Shown piece by piece: positions 19,091 through 29,416 of a DNA stretch of 64,000 nt. The stretch is from positions 78,130,073 to 78,194,072 of the forward strand of contig CP154954.1 in NCBI GenBank assembly GCA_039621445.1, read 5' to 3'. This stretch comes from Euglena gracilis. Taxonomy: Eukaryota; Euglenida; Euglenophyceae; Euglenales. The notes beneath the pieces are model-generated. The model was given only the letters and a program-made list of their open reading frames with translations. It was not told where the DNA came from and searched no databases. The position numbers and the translations under genes were made by a program. How positions within the stretch are numbered: the first letter of the stretch is position 1; each line of letters opens with the position of its first letter.

Positions 19091-21599
19091 CTGGGGCCAA
19101 AAAAAAAAGAGTGGGCCCAAGGTTTGCACTGGCAAATTCGAACCCGAGCCGAGAGTTAGAGTTGTGCGCAAAACCCACCATAACTGGGATCACCTTGTTG
19201 ATGCACCCATCTCCACACCCATCTCCCATGACTGTGTGCCACGCCAATCCCACTGTGTATATTGTGTGTGTGTGTTTCTTGAAAGAAAAGCAGAAGCGAG
19301 CCCCCCCACCATGCCACTCATAGCTTTCTAAGACCTGGGGAAATAACCCGGGTTGTCAGCCCCAAGGTCGAGGGGTTTTCATTTAAACTTCCAGGTTGAG
19401 CCTGGGAGGAACGACCATGGATTCACTTAGTGATCCCGAGGAGGGGGGCACTTTCCTGGGCCCAAATCCACCCACTCACGTCTTCCACAAAAACCCCCCA
19501 CCAGAGCATTTTCACAAATTTTTAAACAAATTTTTCCAGGCGCCGAACGTGACAGGAAAATACTTTAGGGTCGCAAATTGGTTCTCCCAGAAATACGTCT
19601 GGAGGTGGTGGGGGTGGTCGACCCCCCCCCACCACCCTGGCTGTTTGGCCGATTCCCGTTCTGCCCTGGGGCTCAGCAACCCCAACCCACCAACCTACTC
19701 TCGAAATCCTACCCACCACACAGGTGTTCAGTGAATCTGTGCCCGCAACTTCCTTCGTTCTTCATTTTGATAATTGTCCCAAAGGAAAAAACCTTCGGCT
19801 GGATTCATAAAAGCTCCCCTGAGGAGCGAAAAACTAAAACTTCAAATAATGTTTCCGCTGCAAGTCCCCAACTTCGGTACAGATAATAATATTCAATGCG
19901 TGCAAACAACTTGAAAAGAAAAAACTCCCTTTCTTGAAAGAAAGCACAACATGATTGCAGATACTGTGGAAGATATTTTTTGCAAGGAATACAGAACACC
20001 TTCTCCAAAAAGCAAGGTTATTAAACACACTGCGCCTAAAGTCTCACGTTCGGTTCTCAAATTAAATATTCGGAGAGCTCTTTCACCAGGAAAAAAATGT
20101 TCAGGGGATATTATTTTGCTTTGGAGGGGTGATTTGTGAAATACATTGCGGTGCTTAAAGTGTCATGTAATTTGGAATTTTTTGAGAGACCTCACATCAT
20201 TTTGGGCACATTTCAACTGTTTTCCTTCAACTTCTTGCTTATTCTCATTCACAGGGAACCCCTCGATTTTGTGTGGGGGGCCCCGCTGAAGCATCAGTCG
20301 TGATTTTTGTGCTTTTTACAATTACTGTGTCATGCAAAGCCTTCTGCTTTGGTCCCCCTCATGCTCCCCCTGGAACAGTCCATGCCATCGCTTACTGATC
20401 CGGGGGGGGGGGGATCACTTTCCACTTGAAAAAAAAGCTCAGCAGTTTCTTTCCACCCATCTGGGGTCATTCTGGGTCTTAAAATCAAGCGGAGTTTGGA
20501 GAAATTTTTAAAAAATTGTTTGCGCCTTCGGCTGTTGTTGGGCCCAGGGGTCGGACACCTTGAGCAATAGTCTGGTCCGGACCCCCTTGAAAGTGGTCAT
20601 GGTCAAGGAGGTGGGGGAACCGCCCACCAAAAACACGGACCCTGGGAGGGACAGTAGGTCAAATTATTGTTGGTGGAGATTTGACCCCCCCCCAAAAAAA
20701 TACAGACAATACAGACAGGAATTTTCAGCAGAATTTAGCAAAAAAGGCATTTTTCAGTAAACTCCCCGAATCACTCTGCAGTGCCCTGAAGGCTTGCGTG
20801 ACAAAAAAAAAATAACTTTACAGGGAAATGCTGGCCGAAAAAAAGATCCATCCAAATAACTATTCCCGAACCCTTCACAGGGAACAACGTGATCAGTGAT
20901 GCTTCCTTGTTGGAAAATCACTGGTGGTAAGCACAAAAAATCGTCCAAAAAAAGCCACAATGTTTTGGTTGTCCGATGAATGGAAACATCAAATTGTGTT
21001 GAGGTTATGAATAAAATGGTAAAAAATTGCTTTTAGGAGAAGTGGTGAATGGGTACAATCAATGGTTTTGCGGGTACTGCCCAAAAAAATTTGGCTAAGG
21101 CAGGGTACAAAAACATCGACTGGCAGGGGATCAGTTTCCCATGCTTGGTCCCCCAAAAAATGCAGAAACACCGAAGACACTCAGAGCCAATTTGCAGCGA
21201 GCATGCCTGTTTTGGATGGGTCGTGATATTTGAATATCAAAGCCCCCCCTTCAGCACACATTGACTTATCCAAATGGCCTTCAAATCTTTCCAAAGTGGT
21301 GGCTGTGAGGAAAAAATTCAGACACTCAGACAAAAAAAACATCCTCTCTGAAAGAAAGAGTGAATCTAAACTTCATATTTTTTGTCCAAAAAAAACTGTT
21401 GGAGGAACTTTCTCCACCAATTTTTTCAAAGAAATGTGCTCGAGGTCCAAACACAACTTATTTGCAAATCCTTGTGACCTGGGGACATCTGCATCTTCCT
21501 AATTTTGAATATTCGGGCTTCTGGTGCGGCACAAGAATGAAACATCCCTGTGTTCGTCAACCGGGGGTGGTGACTTGGGTTGTGACCGGTGGCAAACAG
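19091..21599. other. Intron or intergenic, repeats, no supported gene
   Basis: Holds a module at 19390-19740 related to 7900-7965 and 46730-46810 (GATTCACTTAGTGATCCCGAG; ACCACCCTGGCTGTTTGGCC), a G-run at 20401-20412, and AT-rich sequence. A 62-codon plus-strand frame at 19951-20139 (basic; IKHTAPKVSRSVLKLN) has no recognisable family. Confidence 0.5.
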
Positions 21600-21780
21600 T
21601 AGACCGGGGGGGGGGGTAGTGGGTAGTCGGCGAGCAGGTGGGCGACTACCCAACTGGTCGGCCGGGGGGGGGGGGTGGGTGGTAATGGGTAGTCGGCCGA
21701 CGAGTCGGCCGACTAGTCGGCCGACTACCCACTCTAATGTAATAACGGGTCAAAACCGCCGACTTTTAAGCCCCCCCCCC
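21600..21780. repeat. Left terminal inverted repeat of the 4.6-kb element
   Basis: Palindrome-rich: TAGTCGGCCGAC and GTCGGCCGACTAC words in both orientations between G-runs. A related but diverged end (GACTAGTCGATCGACTAG, then ACCGACTTTTAAGCCCCC) lies at 37678-37830. Confidence 0.8.
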
Positions 21781-22234
21781 GTCCAAATTTTTTAGTTTTT
21801 TGAGCACCCCTCCAATGAAAAAAAATGCATAATTTCTGAAATACTTTCCAACAGCCACATCATGGCAACTCTCTATGGTATGTCAAATACGGCATTCGTC
21901 CCTTTGTCCATGGTGACCAATACGGCTACATGCAAAACCTTCGCATGCCGTTGTGGGACTCCCGCCGCAAAGATCTCTTTAAGTTTTTGCGAACCCCCCC
22001 TGGGGGGGGGGGGCTGTTGTAGCCAGCCCCAATTTGGGCCAGCCCAACTGCTAGCCTACGCCTAGCCAGCCAGCCCCCCTCTGGGGGTCCAGCCCAAAAA
22101 AATTCCACGGAAAGTGCCTGAACTTTTTTGAAAAAAAGGTGCACCAAAATGACCAAAAGTTGTGCTTCTTTCTTTTCTTGCCTATTTCTAGCCAGCCCAA
22201 ATTTCAAGCAACCCCCCCCCCGGTCCTTAAAGAG

Positions 22235-22410
22235 ATGTATGTTCCCGCGGCCACACACTACGTGTGTGAGGAGTGTGCAAAAGTGGGCGAAAACTACCAC
22301 ATGCGCATATGCGGTGGCGCATTTGAAGGCACACGCGGACGGGAAGCGGCTGCCTCACAAGGGTCAGAAAAGACCTCGGGACGACGGTGCAGGAGAAGGA
22401 ACACATGTGC
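22235..22410 (+). pseudogene. Zinc-finger-like remnant, frameshifted
   Basis: One frame gives HYVCEECAKVGENYH; the next frame continues VAHLKAHADGKRLPHKGQKR. Together these suggest a U1/BED-like C-x2-C...H-x5-H zinc finger, as found at the N-terminus of many transposases, interrupted by a one-base shift or a splice. It lies about 300 bases before the 22685-23476 frame and may be its upstream exon. Confidence 0.35.
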
Positions 22411-22684
22411 CTGGGCCTGCTGCATCAGTTCAATGCAACCTGGCATGGGATGTCCGTTTCTTTTATGCAGCATAGTACATCCGTTTACCCTCATTTACGA
22501 GCAGAAACAGATCATGAATTTTTACTGTGTTTGCCCACTTTTGCAATTTTATGAACGCCTCGAGCTATGGAGCTATGGCAAATTTCAGAACAAATCTGTG
22601 GCCTCCAAATTCATAGAAGCTACCGCTTGCAAAAAGTTTGTTCCGGGTGTATCCCATGCTATATGTGGCAAACACCGATGATGC

Positions 22685-23476
22685 TGGTGTGCATCATCGC
22701 CGCCAGGCAGCCCATTTCCTCCAGAATCCGGAACCGCGGATGCGGCTGTTGGGGCCTTAGAAAACATGGACGGTGGAGCGCCCGTTGACGTACCAGCCGC
22801 AGATGTGGGCGATGTTCCTGCAGCTGTGGTCGACTCCACGGACGTGGTGGCTGACCCTGTTCCCCCAGCTGTGTCCATTGTCGGACGCTTCAACCGCCTA
22901 CTGTGGGACTTGCGTGACTATCAGATTCCAGACGCCCGGCTGGAAGGCTTGCAACAGCGGGGTTTTCAAGTGCGACTGAGCCACAAGCAGCCGTTGAGTG
23001 ATGCGGAAAAGCTCATCACTACTCAAGCTTTGCGTGACCTGAATACCCTGGGAGGGGTCGTGCTCGGAAGGTACAAATACATTGCAAACTGGATCGCGTG
23101 CGTGCGATTGGACGGGGACACGAACCCCGCACGCAGCTGTATTTTTGCCTGTGGAAAATATTTGGAAACGGCCCAGTTAGCCGAGGTTTGTGTCGTCAAA
23201 TTCCCTGGTTCTGGTTTGTTTTGCCGACCATTTGCATGTCTGCACTGTTTCATGTGTCACCTGTGCCCTTGTGGCAAAATTCAGCTCGGACCAGCACGTG
23301 TGGCTCAGCAGATTCGGGCGCTCATGAAAGCCGAGCATCGCGCTGCAGAGGAGCACAGGAAGACCCATTTCCCTTTGCCCGATCTGGATGCTCTCACGCA
23401 GCAGGACGGGGGGGAGGGGCAAGACCTCGATGCCGCCTCGGACGCCGAGACGGACAGTGAGCCGGATTCCAACTAA
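22685..23476 (+). CDS. Transposon-borne gene, unknown protein
   Basis: The frame is open from 22685; the first ATG, at 22766, gives 236 residues ending in an acidic tail (DAASDAETDSEPDSN). Between them are a Pro/Val/Asp-rich stretch, a helical region (FNRLLWDLRDYQIPDARLEG), a segment with SCIFACGKYLE, a Cys-rich segment (CLHCFMCHLCPCG) and a basic helix (RALMKAEHRAAEEHRK). The Cys-rich segment coincides with a possible 99-base in-frame intron (23186-23284, GAG/GTTTGT to TTCAG). Removing it would join QLAE to LGPARVAQQ. The gene lies inside the 4.6-kb element and is its best candidate for an element protein. I recognise no family. Confidence 0.55.
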   Translation, partial: WCASSPPGSPFPPESGTADAAVGALENMDGGAPVDVPAADVGDVPAAVVDSTDVVADPVPPAVSIVGRFNRLLWDLRDYQIPDARLEGLQQRGFQVRLSHKQPLSDAEKLITTQALRDLNTLGGVVLGRYKYIANWIACVRLDGDTNPARSCIFACGKYLETAQLAEVCVVKFPGSGLFCRPFACLHCFMCHLCPCGKIQLGPARVAQQIRALMKAEHRAAEEHRKTHFPLPDLDALTQQDGGEGQDLDAASDAETDSEPDSN

Positions 23477-24132
23477 ACCATCAAAAGTTGCCATGTTGCC
23501 AAATGCATTTGCACTTCAACTCTTCGCAACTCGTGAAACTTTAGCTGCTGGGGCGGGGGCATATTCAAACAAACTGTTTCCGTAGTGTGTATTCGTACAT
23601 GAATTTGCCATTTGCCACAGTTCCATGGCTTTCCCATTGTGTTTTTTTTCCTAACCTGATACGGTACTGGGTGCCGGATTTTTATGTGTACGGCCAAGGC
23701 GTCGTCTGACAGATTTTGTGCAGAACACAGAAAAGCCAACACCTACCCCTACCCCTACCCCACCACCCTCAAAGCCAAAGAAAGCAAGAAAGCCGAGAAA
23801 GCTGTGAAACCGCCCTCCTCGGTTCCCAAGGAAAAAAATGCTGATTCTCTGGTTATCATTTTTGAAAAGATGTCGTTTTTTTTTTTAGAGAACGAAAAGG
23901 AACATTTTGAGGAATTGGATCTGGCATATGTCAGCCCAGACATGCTGCGAATACCAGGTGTTTTTTGTATTCTAAGGTATTACATTATCTGCATTATTTA
24001 TTCAGACGAGTCGCGGCTGACCGCCCAGAGTTCTTCACTCCCCCCCCCCCCCCCGTTCCCTCCTCCCTGTTGCCTCCTGCCCCAGAAAACAGGGCTAGGT
24101 CTTCCCTGTTGCCCACACCCGCAGCAACAAGG
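23477..24132. other. Element interior downstream of the gene
   Basis: AT-rich. A plus-strand frame near 23684-23960 (MCTAKASSDRFCAEHRKANT, then a Lys-rich stretch) could be a further exon but has no recognisable domain. It is interrupted by the nested element beginning at 24133. Confidence 0.35.
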
Positions 24133-25523
24133 CAGGGGCAGGGAGATATTCCGGTCGGCCGGAAATTTTATTCCGGGGTTTTATTCCAGTTTATTCCAGG
24201 ATATTCCGGTTTATTCCGGAAATTATTCCGGTTTATTCCTGTCAAATTCTGTCTGAATGGACTTAGTAATTTTTTGAAGCACAACTGGGCCGAGGCGCTC
24301 ACCCCAGCTTCAGGAATAAGGATGCATTCCTTGGTTGCCCAGGTCTGCGCACCACAACAGACCCCCACCTTTTCGGGGAAACATAGCTGGATAAAGATTT
24401 GCGCTCAGGGTTTCTCTTGATGCGGGTCCCTGGCACCGCTTTCTTTTCATCTTAAAAATTGTCCAGCTTCTTCCCAAAAATTGCTTTTTCCGAGCAACTG
24501 AACGAAACCTCATAAATACCGCACTAGTGCACCAGGACAAAAAAAAAGGTCACACGAGTTGTGTAAAATGAATAAAATGTCATTGACCACTTTCACGAGT
24601 TCCTTGTGCTCAACCCCACGGCTGCACACCATGAAAATGCACTCCACCACGTACCGTTTTTCTCCTCGCCCAACTGTAATTCAGCACACTTCATTGCCAA
24701 TGGAATCCAGCCACCCATCAAACATCATGTACAGCAAACAACCATTTTCTGCCGTCTAGAGATTTTGCTTGATGGCCTGGATACGTTTGTTCAAATTTGA
24801 CAAAATTCAAGAATTTTGTCGAATTTAGGTCTTTTCGCAATCGGATGCAGACCTGGAAAATCCACTTTGTCCAATGGGATCCCTACGCCCCCCCCCCCCG
24901 CAAAAAAAACGCTGCAGTCAAATCAGCGTTGATGTTGTCCTTGTTCATTCACGTTCCATTGGAAAGAACTCAGTGACAAACATTCACTTGGTACAGCCAC
25001 ACAAATGGGTATAAAATCCAAACAAAAAAATGCATTCAACCAGGGAGGAAACGGGCAAAATGAATGTGTGCTCCTGGTATCAAATGCTGATTGTGCTTAC
25101 ATTGCGCTCTTTGTTGCTCTTGTGATTTTGAAACTTCATGCTTCACTTCTGAAGTATGAGAAGTGAAGCAAATGAAGCACGCCAAAAATTTTGGTGCCCG
25201 ACTGCACATTAGATCGATCAAACTGGGTTCACGGAACCTTTCACGCCCTTGTGTTTGTCAGAAGCCAAATGTGCCTGAATATCCTGAATGTGCCTGCAAG
25301 TTGCCATTGCATTTTCACATCACCTATCCTTTGGAAGATCTTGTCTTCTCCATTGGTGGCCCACCCTCTTCATCCGATCCATGAAAATACATCAAACTTC
25401 ACCTTCATTGCCTTTATGTCTTGCAGAATATTTATGCCATTGGCTGGCACTTTTATTCCGGTTATTCCAGTTTATTCCGGTTTATTCCGGTTTATTCCGG
25501 ACCGGAATATCTCCCTGCCCCTG
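24133..25523. mobile_element. 1.4-kb hAT-like element nested in the 4.6-kb element
   Basis: The left end CAGGGGCAGGGAGATATTCC (then GGTC) is the exact complement of the right end ACCGGAATATCTCCCTGCCC (then CTG). Inside each end are tandem TTTATTCCGG words (24165-24240 and 25448-25505) in opposite orientation. CAG...CTG termini and subterminal repeats are hAT-like. The flanking octamers CAACAAGG and AACCAGGG match at only 5 of 8 positions. The interior shows no transposase, so it is probably non-autonomous. Confidence 0.8.
24250..25440. other. Interior of the nested element, no gene recognised
   Basis: About 1.2 kb of unique AT-rich sequence with short frames only. One plus-strand frame (25163-25384) has a few Cys residues but no known domain. 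GAAGTATGAGAAGTGAAGC near 25151 forms a small hairpin with the preceding GCTTCACTTC. Confidence 0.4.
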
Positions 25524-26044
25524 AACCAGGGCTGAGGACACCCCCCCCCCTTTGTAAATAGTACAAGGATTGGGCCCCCGTTTCTTTTGCACTCTGGGAT
25601 TTGGTTATAAAAGCGGGGGGGGGGGGGGGGACCCCCCCCGCCTATGTGAGAATTGCACCCAAAAAAATAACTTGCCCGCCAGTAATGAGACACTCCGGGA
25701 AGAGATTTTGTTATTAGAGGGGGGGTGCGGGGGGGGGGGGGCTCCCCCCCCCGCCTATGTCAAAAAATTGCAACCAAAATTCTTTCTCCGGTCCTTTTGC
25801 ACTCTGGTACGACTTTTGTTCTTCAACGAGGGGGCCTCAGCACTGCTACTGGTTGGTGTGTCTCTGCTGCTGCCGTCCCCTCGTCAATGCCGTTTCTCGC
25901 TGCTTCCTTGAAACCAAAAGACTATGGAAACTCGGAGTTTGGGTAATTTCAGAGACCTGCTTTCTGTGCTTGTCCACAGGCTATGAGAGGTTCTGAAGTA
26001 TCTGTCGGTTCCCAAGCAAGATTCTAACTCTTTTCTTTGGGTGG
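25524..26044. other. Element interior right of the nested insertion, no gene recognised
   Basis: Two related G-run/C-run segments (25614-25640 and 25718-25752), both followed by CGCCTATGTNA and an AAATTGCA-like step, form a local repeat of about 120 bases. A short plus-strand frame near 25900-25996 has no recognisable domain. Confidence 0.4.
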
Positions 26045-26222
26045 GGGGGGACTTGGCGGTTTTGACCCGTTAGTACATTAGAGTGGGTTGTCGGCCGACT
26101 ACCCACTACCCCTCCCCCCCCCCCCGTCTCGCCGACTACCTACCGACGAGGCCTAGTCGGCCGACCAGTTGGGTAGTCGGCCAACTAGTCGGCCGACCAC
26201 CCACTACCCCCCCCCCAGTCTA
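26045..26222. repeat. Right terminal inverted repeat of the 4.6-kb element
   Basis: Complement of 21600-21780, with GTCGGCCGAC words and a terminal CCCCCCCCCAGTCTA. Confidence 0.8.
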
Positions 26223-26376
26223 CCGCCATGAGCCGTTGTGACCCCAGGGGAGTAGGAAGAAGGGAAGGACGGGGTGATTAGGGAAGTACAGGAAGGGCTG
26301 GGTGGGAGGGGTCGGACCCCCCCACCACTCATAGGGTTTCGGCAATTCCCGGGGGGGGGGGGGGGGGGGCAGACAC

Positions 26377-26485
26377 CTCATCAAAGGTCATGCCGGGCCC
26401 TGACAGGCACCGGTTCCGGTACGTCTCCTTCAGCTTCGCCGCAAAGGAGTCCGGTTTGAGGCGGATGTTGCACTCGTACACGGGG
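26377..26485 (-). CDS. Host exon, unknown protein
   Basis: On the minus strand, APVYECNIRLKPDSFAAKLK then ETYRNRCLSGPGMTFDE precedes a GAG/GTGTCT donor. Composition and GC-rich third positions match the kinase exons. The frame is open upstream through KPNRPQRP to an AACAAG acceptor-like site at about 26508. The hAT element at 26544 lies only tens of bases upstream in the intron. It could belong to the same transcription unit as the kinase. No family recognised. Confidence 0.6.
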
Positions 26486-26891
26486 GCGGGGCGTTGAGGA
26501 CGGTTTGGCTTGTTTTTCATTTTTCATCCTCGCCGGCTTCCACCAGGGGGGGGGGATTGATATCGGAGGCCTTCGGAAAAATTGCGGAAAAATTGCGGAA
26601 AAATTGCGGAAAAATTGCGGAAAAATTGATATCGGGAATATACACATTTCTGCTTGAGGGGACTTAGAAATTTTTCAATTGTGAGGTTCAAAACACCGCA
26701 ACACCCACGTCGATGCAATCGAGCACAAATGAACACGCTTGATATTTTTTGTACAGGTAGGATGCACCCAATCCTGTGACCAGTGGCAACTGCATTTGGG
26801 AACGTTTGTAGAAATGTTCACAGGTAAGCATGGCATTCACATGAAATGCAGGTGCCAGCGACACAATAGCGAGACGGTGAGCCGCACAAAT

Positions 26892-27095
26892 TCAAAGAGT
26901 GCTGTCCAAATCCCCATTATATTGAAACATGAACTGCAAACGGCGCGTATTGTGCGTCAAAGCCCATTGATCAGGTTTGAGATGGCACATGGAGAAAAAA
27001 TGTTTGACTGCTGCTGATGAAACTGGGGCGTTGATCATAAAAATGACGTATTCACGAAAGGGCGATGCCTGGCGAGATTCCCACCATTGAACCAA
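26892..27095 (-). pseudogene. hAT transposase remnant: C-terminal dimerisation region
   Basis: Reads FWESRQ-like WWESRQASPFREYVIF, then APVSSAAVKHFFSMCHLKPD and LTHNTRRLQFMFQYNGDL. The pattern P-x-S-S-A-A-V-x-x-x-F-S followed by R-x-x-L-x-x-x-x-x-x-x-x-x-N is the hAT dimerisation signature. The frame ends before any plausible full transposase. Confidence 0.75.
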
Positions 27096-27224
27096 TTCCT
27101 GGGGACCTTTCCCTTCCGTGGACGTCCAGGCAGATACGTGACTTACCGACTTGAAGGATGGGATGCAAACATATCGAAATTGACAATCTCACATGCATTC
27201 GCCAGTCATTTCAGCCAAGGGGTG

Positions 27225-27350
27225 ACCACACCTGCGCAATGATTCCCAAAATAGAATTGCCATCATCGTCACCGAACTCGTCAAAGATGAGGGCCAAAAG
27301 CTTGTCCGCCACCAATTTCCTGATAATCTTCAGGTGTTGATCGGCCAGGC
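27225..27350 (-). pseudogene. hAT transposase remnant: start of catalytic core
   Basis: Translation gives LRLADQHLKIIRKLVADKLL, then ALIFDEFGDDDGNSILGIIA. The IFDE-x-x-D-x-x-G-x-x-IL pattern resembles the first catalytic Asp region of hAT RNase H-like transposases. About 130 bases separate it from the dimerisation piece, where a complete enzyme would need several hundred codons, so most of the catalytic core is missing. Confidence 0.7.
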
Positions 27351-27533
27351 GAAGGATGTTGGGACTGAATGCACACTTCCATTCTGCTATGAATGCACTG
27401 GGACTGAATGCACACTAACATGGAAATGCATGGAAATGCACGACATCAAAAAAAAATGGAATTGTGTCCCGGAAAATCACCACTCAACACAGGGATACAA
27501 CCTCCACCTCAGTGTACTTCTTCATCCATGATC

Positions 27534-27773
27534 TTAGAGCAGGATGGTCGCTCTGAAAACCAAACAAGCAGATGATCTAAACAAATTGACATATAACACC
27601 TTTTCCATGGGCAGTCCAACGGAGAGCATCATTTTCACGAAATTGTCGGCCACATTGTGCCTCACTTCATTTGCCTTCATTATTGTAGTCAAGGTTGGTT
27701 GGCATAACGTTGAAACTCGGTCAAGTTGTGGACGGACTAGAGCGAGAGAAAAACCAGCATGAAAAACAACCAA
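27534..27773 (-). pseudogene. hAT transposase remnant: region after the zinc finger
   Basis: Contains NEVRHNVADNFVKMMLSVGL followed by PMEKVLYVNLF. In hAT/CGGBP1-like proteins the zinc finger is followed by a similar F-x-x-M-x-L-x-x-G-I-P-L-x-K segment. It is separated from the neighbouring pieces by stops, or by introns. Confidence 0.55.
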
Positions 27774-27779
27774 ATAAAA

Positions 27780-28061
27780 TCACCTGGAATCACCTCGCAG
27801 TTGCTTCTCCTTTAGCCCCTTCTTCTTCAGCGCTGTGAGGCCCTCCACGTGGCCCTTGGATTTGATGTGGGCGTCCAGGAAATTTTTACTATGGTGACTA
27901 ACAGGCCTTGAACAGGCCATGCACCAGATTATATCCTTTCCTTCTGTGCCCAGTCGAAGTTGAAAAGGTTCATCTGAAAAAATCATAAATGAAACAGCTG
28001 AAATCAATGGTCTGAAAAACCTTTGAATTGCAACATGCGTCTTGACGCTGCCATTGAACAA
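27780..28061 (-). pseudogene. hAT transposase remnant: BED/U1-like zinc finger
   Basis: Reads GKDIIWCMACSRPVSHHSKN, then FLDAHIKSKGHVEGLTALKK. C-x2-C followed by H-x5-H with an adjacent basic helix is a BED/U1-type DNA-binding finger, as expected at the N-terminus of an hAT transposase. Confidence 0.7.
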
Positions 28062-28439
28062 TACTTTGCTGCTTCAGCCCCCACGCCCTTTCCCTCTCTT
28101 TCTTTTGTTGGCAGGTGCACCTGTGAGAAAAATTGGTAAACTGGGGGGGGGGGGAAACAACGAAACAAAATAGCACACCTGTTGATCCATTTGAAGAATG
28201 GCTTGAACTCATTGCATCTTCCATCTTCGGTGGTGGAAAAAAAATTCTGCGAAAAAAATGCAAAAAAAATGCGGAAAATTGCGGAAAAATTGCGGAAAAA
28301 TGGCGGAAAATTGCGGAAATGGCGGAAAAATGCGGATATCAATTTCCCCCCCTGCTTCCACCCTGTGTTGGAACTAAGTTGGAGTTGCAACCCTGCAGTG
28401 GGGCAGGGACGGGGGGCCATTGCCAGTGCCAGCTTGCCT

Positions 28440-28690
28440 TTAAAGCCCTGCCCAGAGGTTGTTTTAGGACCCGGGGGAGGGGGGTTCGGACCCACCCTTC
28501 TATCCCCCGGTGGTGGGGGGGGGGGCTCGGGGGGACACTTCTGGGTGTCAATTTTGGGGTCCAAAATTTTTATCGGCATTTTGCACCAAAAATAGAGGAA
28601 ACCCCCCAGGGGGCACCCACTCGGTCCGATCCCCATCCCAACCCTCCCTCCCTCCCTCCCAGGTCACCAAACCTATTAAAAAAAAAATGC
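28440..28690. repeat. G-run module, GGGGCTCGGGGGGACACTTC type
   Basis: Shares GGGGCTCGGG-GGAC-CACTTCTG, GGGTCCAAAA, a CCGAAA-like core and GGGGGCACCC with 29845-29970. Non-coding. Confidence 0.65.
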
Positions 28691-28972
28691 CTGGCACCAC
28701 ACCACACCCACAAAACCGTTTGTTGCCAACCTTTCTCCATTAAAGAAATGAAACCGCTGGCTCGAAAAGGCTCGAAATCAGCTCAAGTCCTTCGACCGCC
28801 CCATTCACCCAAACAATTATATTTTGCAAGCTTTGAAATTATAATATGGCTCAATCCTCAATCAGTTCTTTTTCGGGCGTTTGCCAAAAAAAAATAGGAG
28901 GAGGAGGAGAAAGAAACGAAAGCCCTGTGAAGTCAGGAGGACTGAATACATCTGCCACTGTCGCCGGGATAC
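28691..28972. other. Intron-like AT-rich sequence, no gene seen
   Basis: No exon supported; short frames only. Confidence 0.5.
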
Positions 28973-29113
28973 AGATCCAAACCCTCTGGGACTTGGACTT
29001 TGGGGTTGGCAACGCCCCGGGGAAACGGAATGAAATCCAGGAACTCCAGCAGCATGGTGTTGTCCGAGACGGCCTTCTTGAAGCAGTAGTGAATGATGTT
29101 GATGAAGAAAAGC
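28973..29113 (-). CDS. Host exon, unknown protein
   Basis: After the acceptor CCTGCCCCCAG it reads LFFINIIHYCFKKAVSDNTM, then LLEFLDFIPFPRGVANPKVQ and VPEGLDL before a GTATCC donor-like site. The split Arg codon fits the preceding exon (TTTAG/G). Hydrophobic and helical at the start; no membrane signature I would defend. The same gene as the next entry, possibly part of a long gene ending in the kinase. Confidence 0.75.
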
Positions 29114-29416
29114 CTGGGGGCAGGGATGGACCTTGGGCTGGGGGAAGCAAAAATATGCCTGGGGGAATTGCCTGATAATGTAAATGGAAAAGATGGGGCT
29201 AAAGGGTTTTTTTTTATAAAAAAACAGTTAGTTTTGAATTTATTTTAATTTTTGAGAGTTTAATAAATAATAATGACAGCTGCATTTTTATTGTACACCT
29301 TAACCGAGAATGATACTAAATTTGAGTGTCAGAAAGATGAGTGTGACAAAGTTATTCTTAGATGATTTTCACAGGGCTTCAGTAGATTTAAAAAAGCTTT
29401 GCTCTTTTCGGTGCAC
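29114..29416. other. Intron between two host exons
   Basis: About 300 bases, AT-rich near 29205-29290, with GTGCAC donor and CCCCCAG acceptor on the minus strand. Confidence 0.7.

Larger units (their letters stand above)
21600..26222. mobile_element. 4.6-kb TIR transposon, TAGTCGGC subterminal repeats
   Basis: The left end (21600-21780: TAGACCGGGGGG, TAGTGGGTAGTCGG, repeated GTCGGCCGACTA words, then GGTCAAAACCGCC) is mirrored by the right end (26045-26222: GGCGGTTTTGACCCGTTA, repeated TAGTCGGCC words, CACTACCCCCCCCCAGTCTA). Each end is about 180 bp. Inside lie a gene (22685-23476), a zinc-finger-like remnant, and the nested element at 24133-25523. I could not find a convincing target duplication. 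The superfamily is open; no known transposase is recognisable. Confidence 0.75.
26544..28354. mobile_element. hAT transposon, internally deleted, 8-9 bp target duplication
   Basis: The left end CAGGGGGGGGGATTGATATC and right end GATATCAATTTCCCCCCCTG are inverted termini. Tandem GCGGAAAAATT words follow each (26572-26625 and 28268-28330). The direct repeat GCTTCCACC flanks it exactly (26536-26544 and 28354-28362), compatible with the 8-bp duplication of hAT transposons. The interior carries, on the minus strand, pieces of an hAT transposase in the right order but too close together to be complete. Confidence 0.88.
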
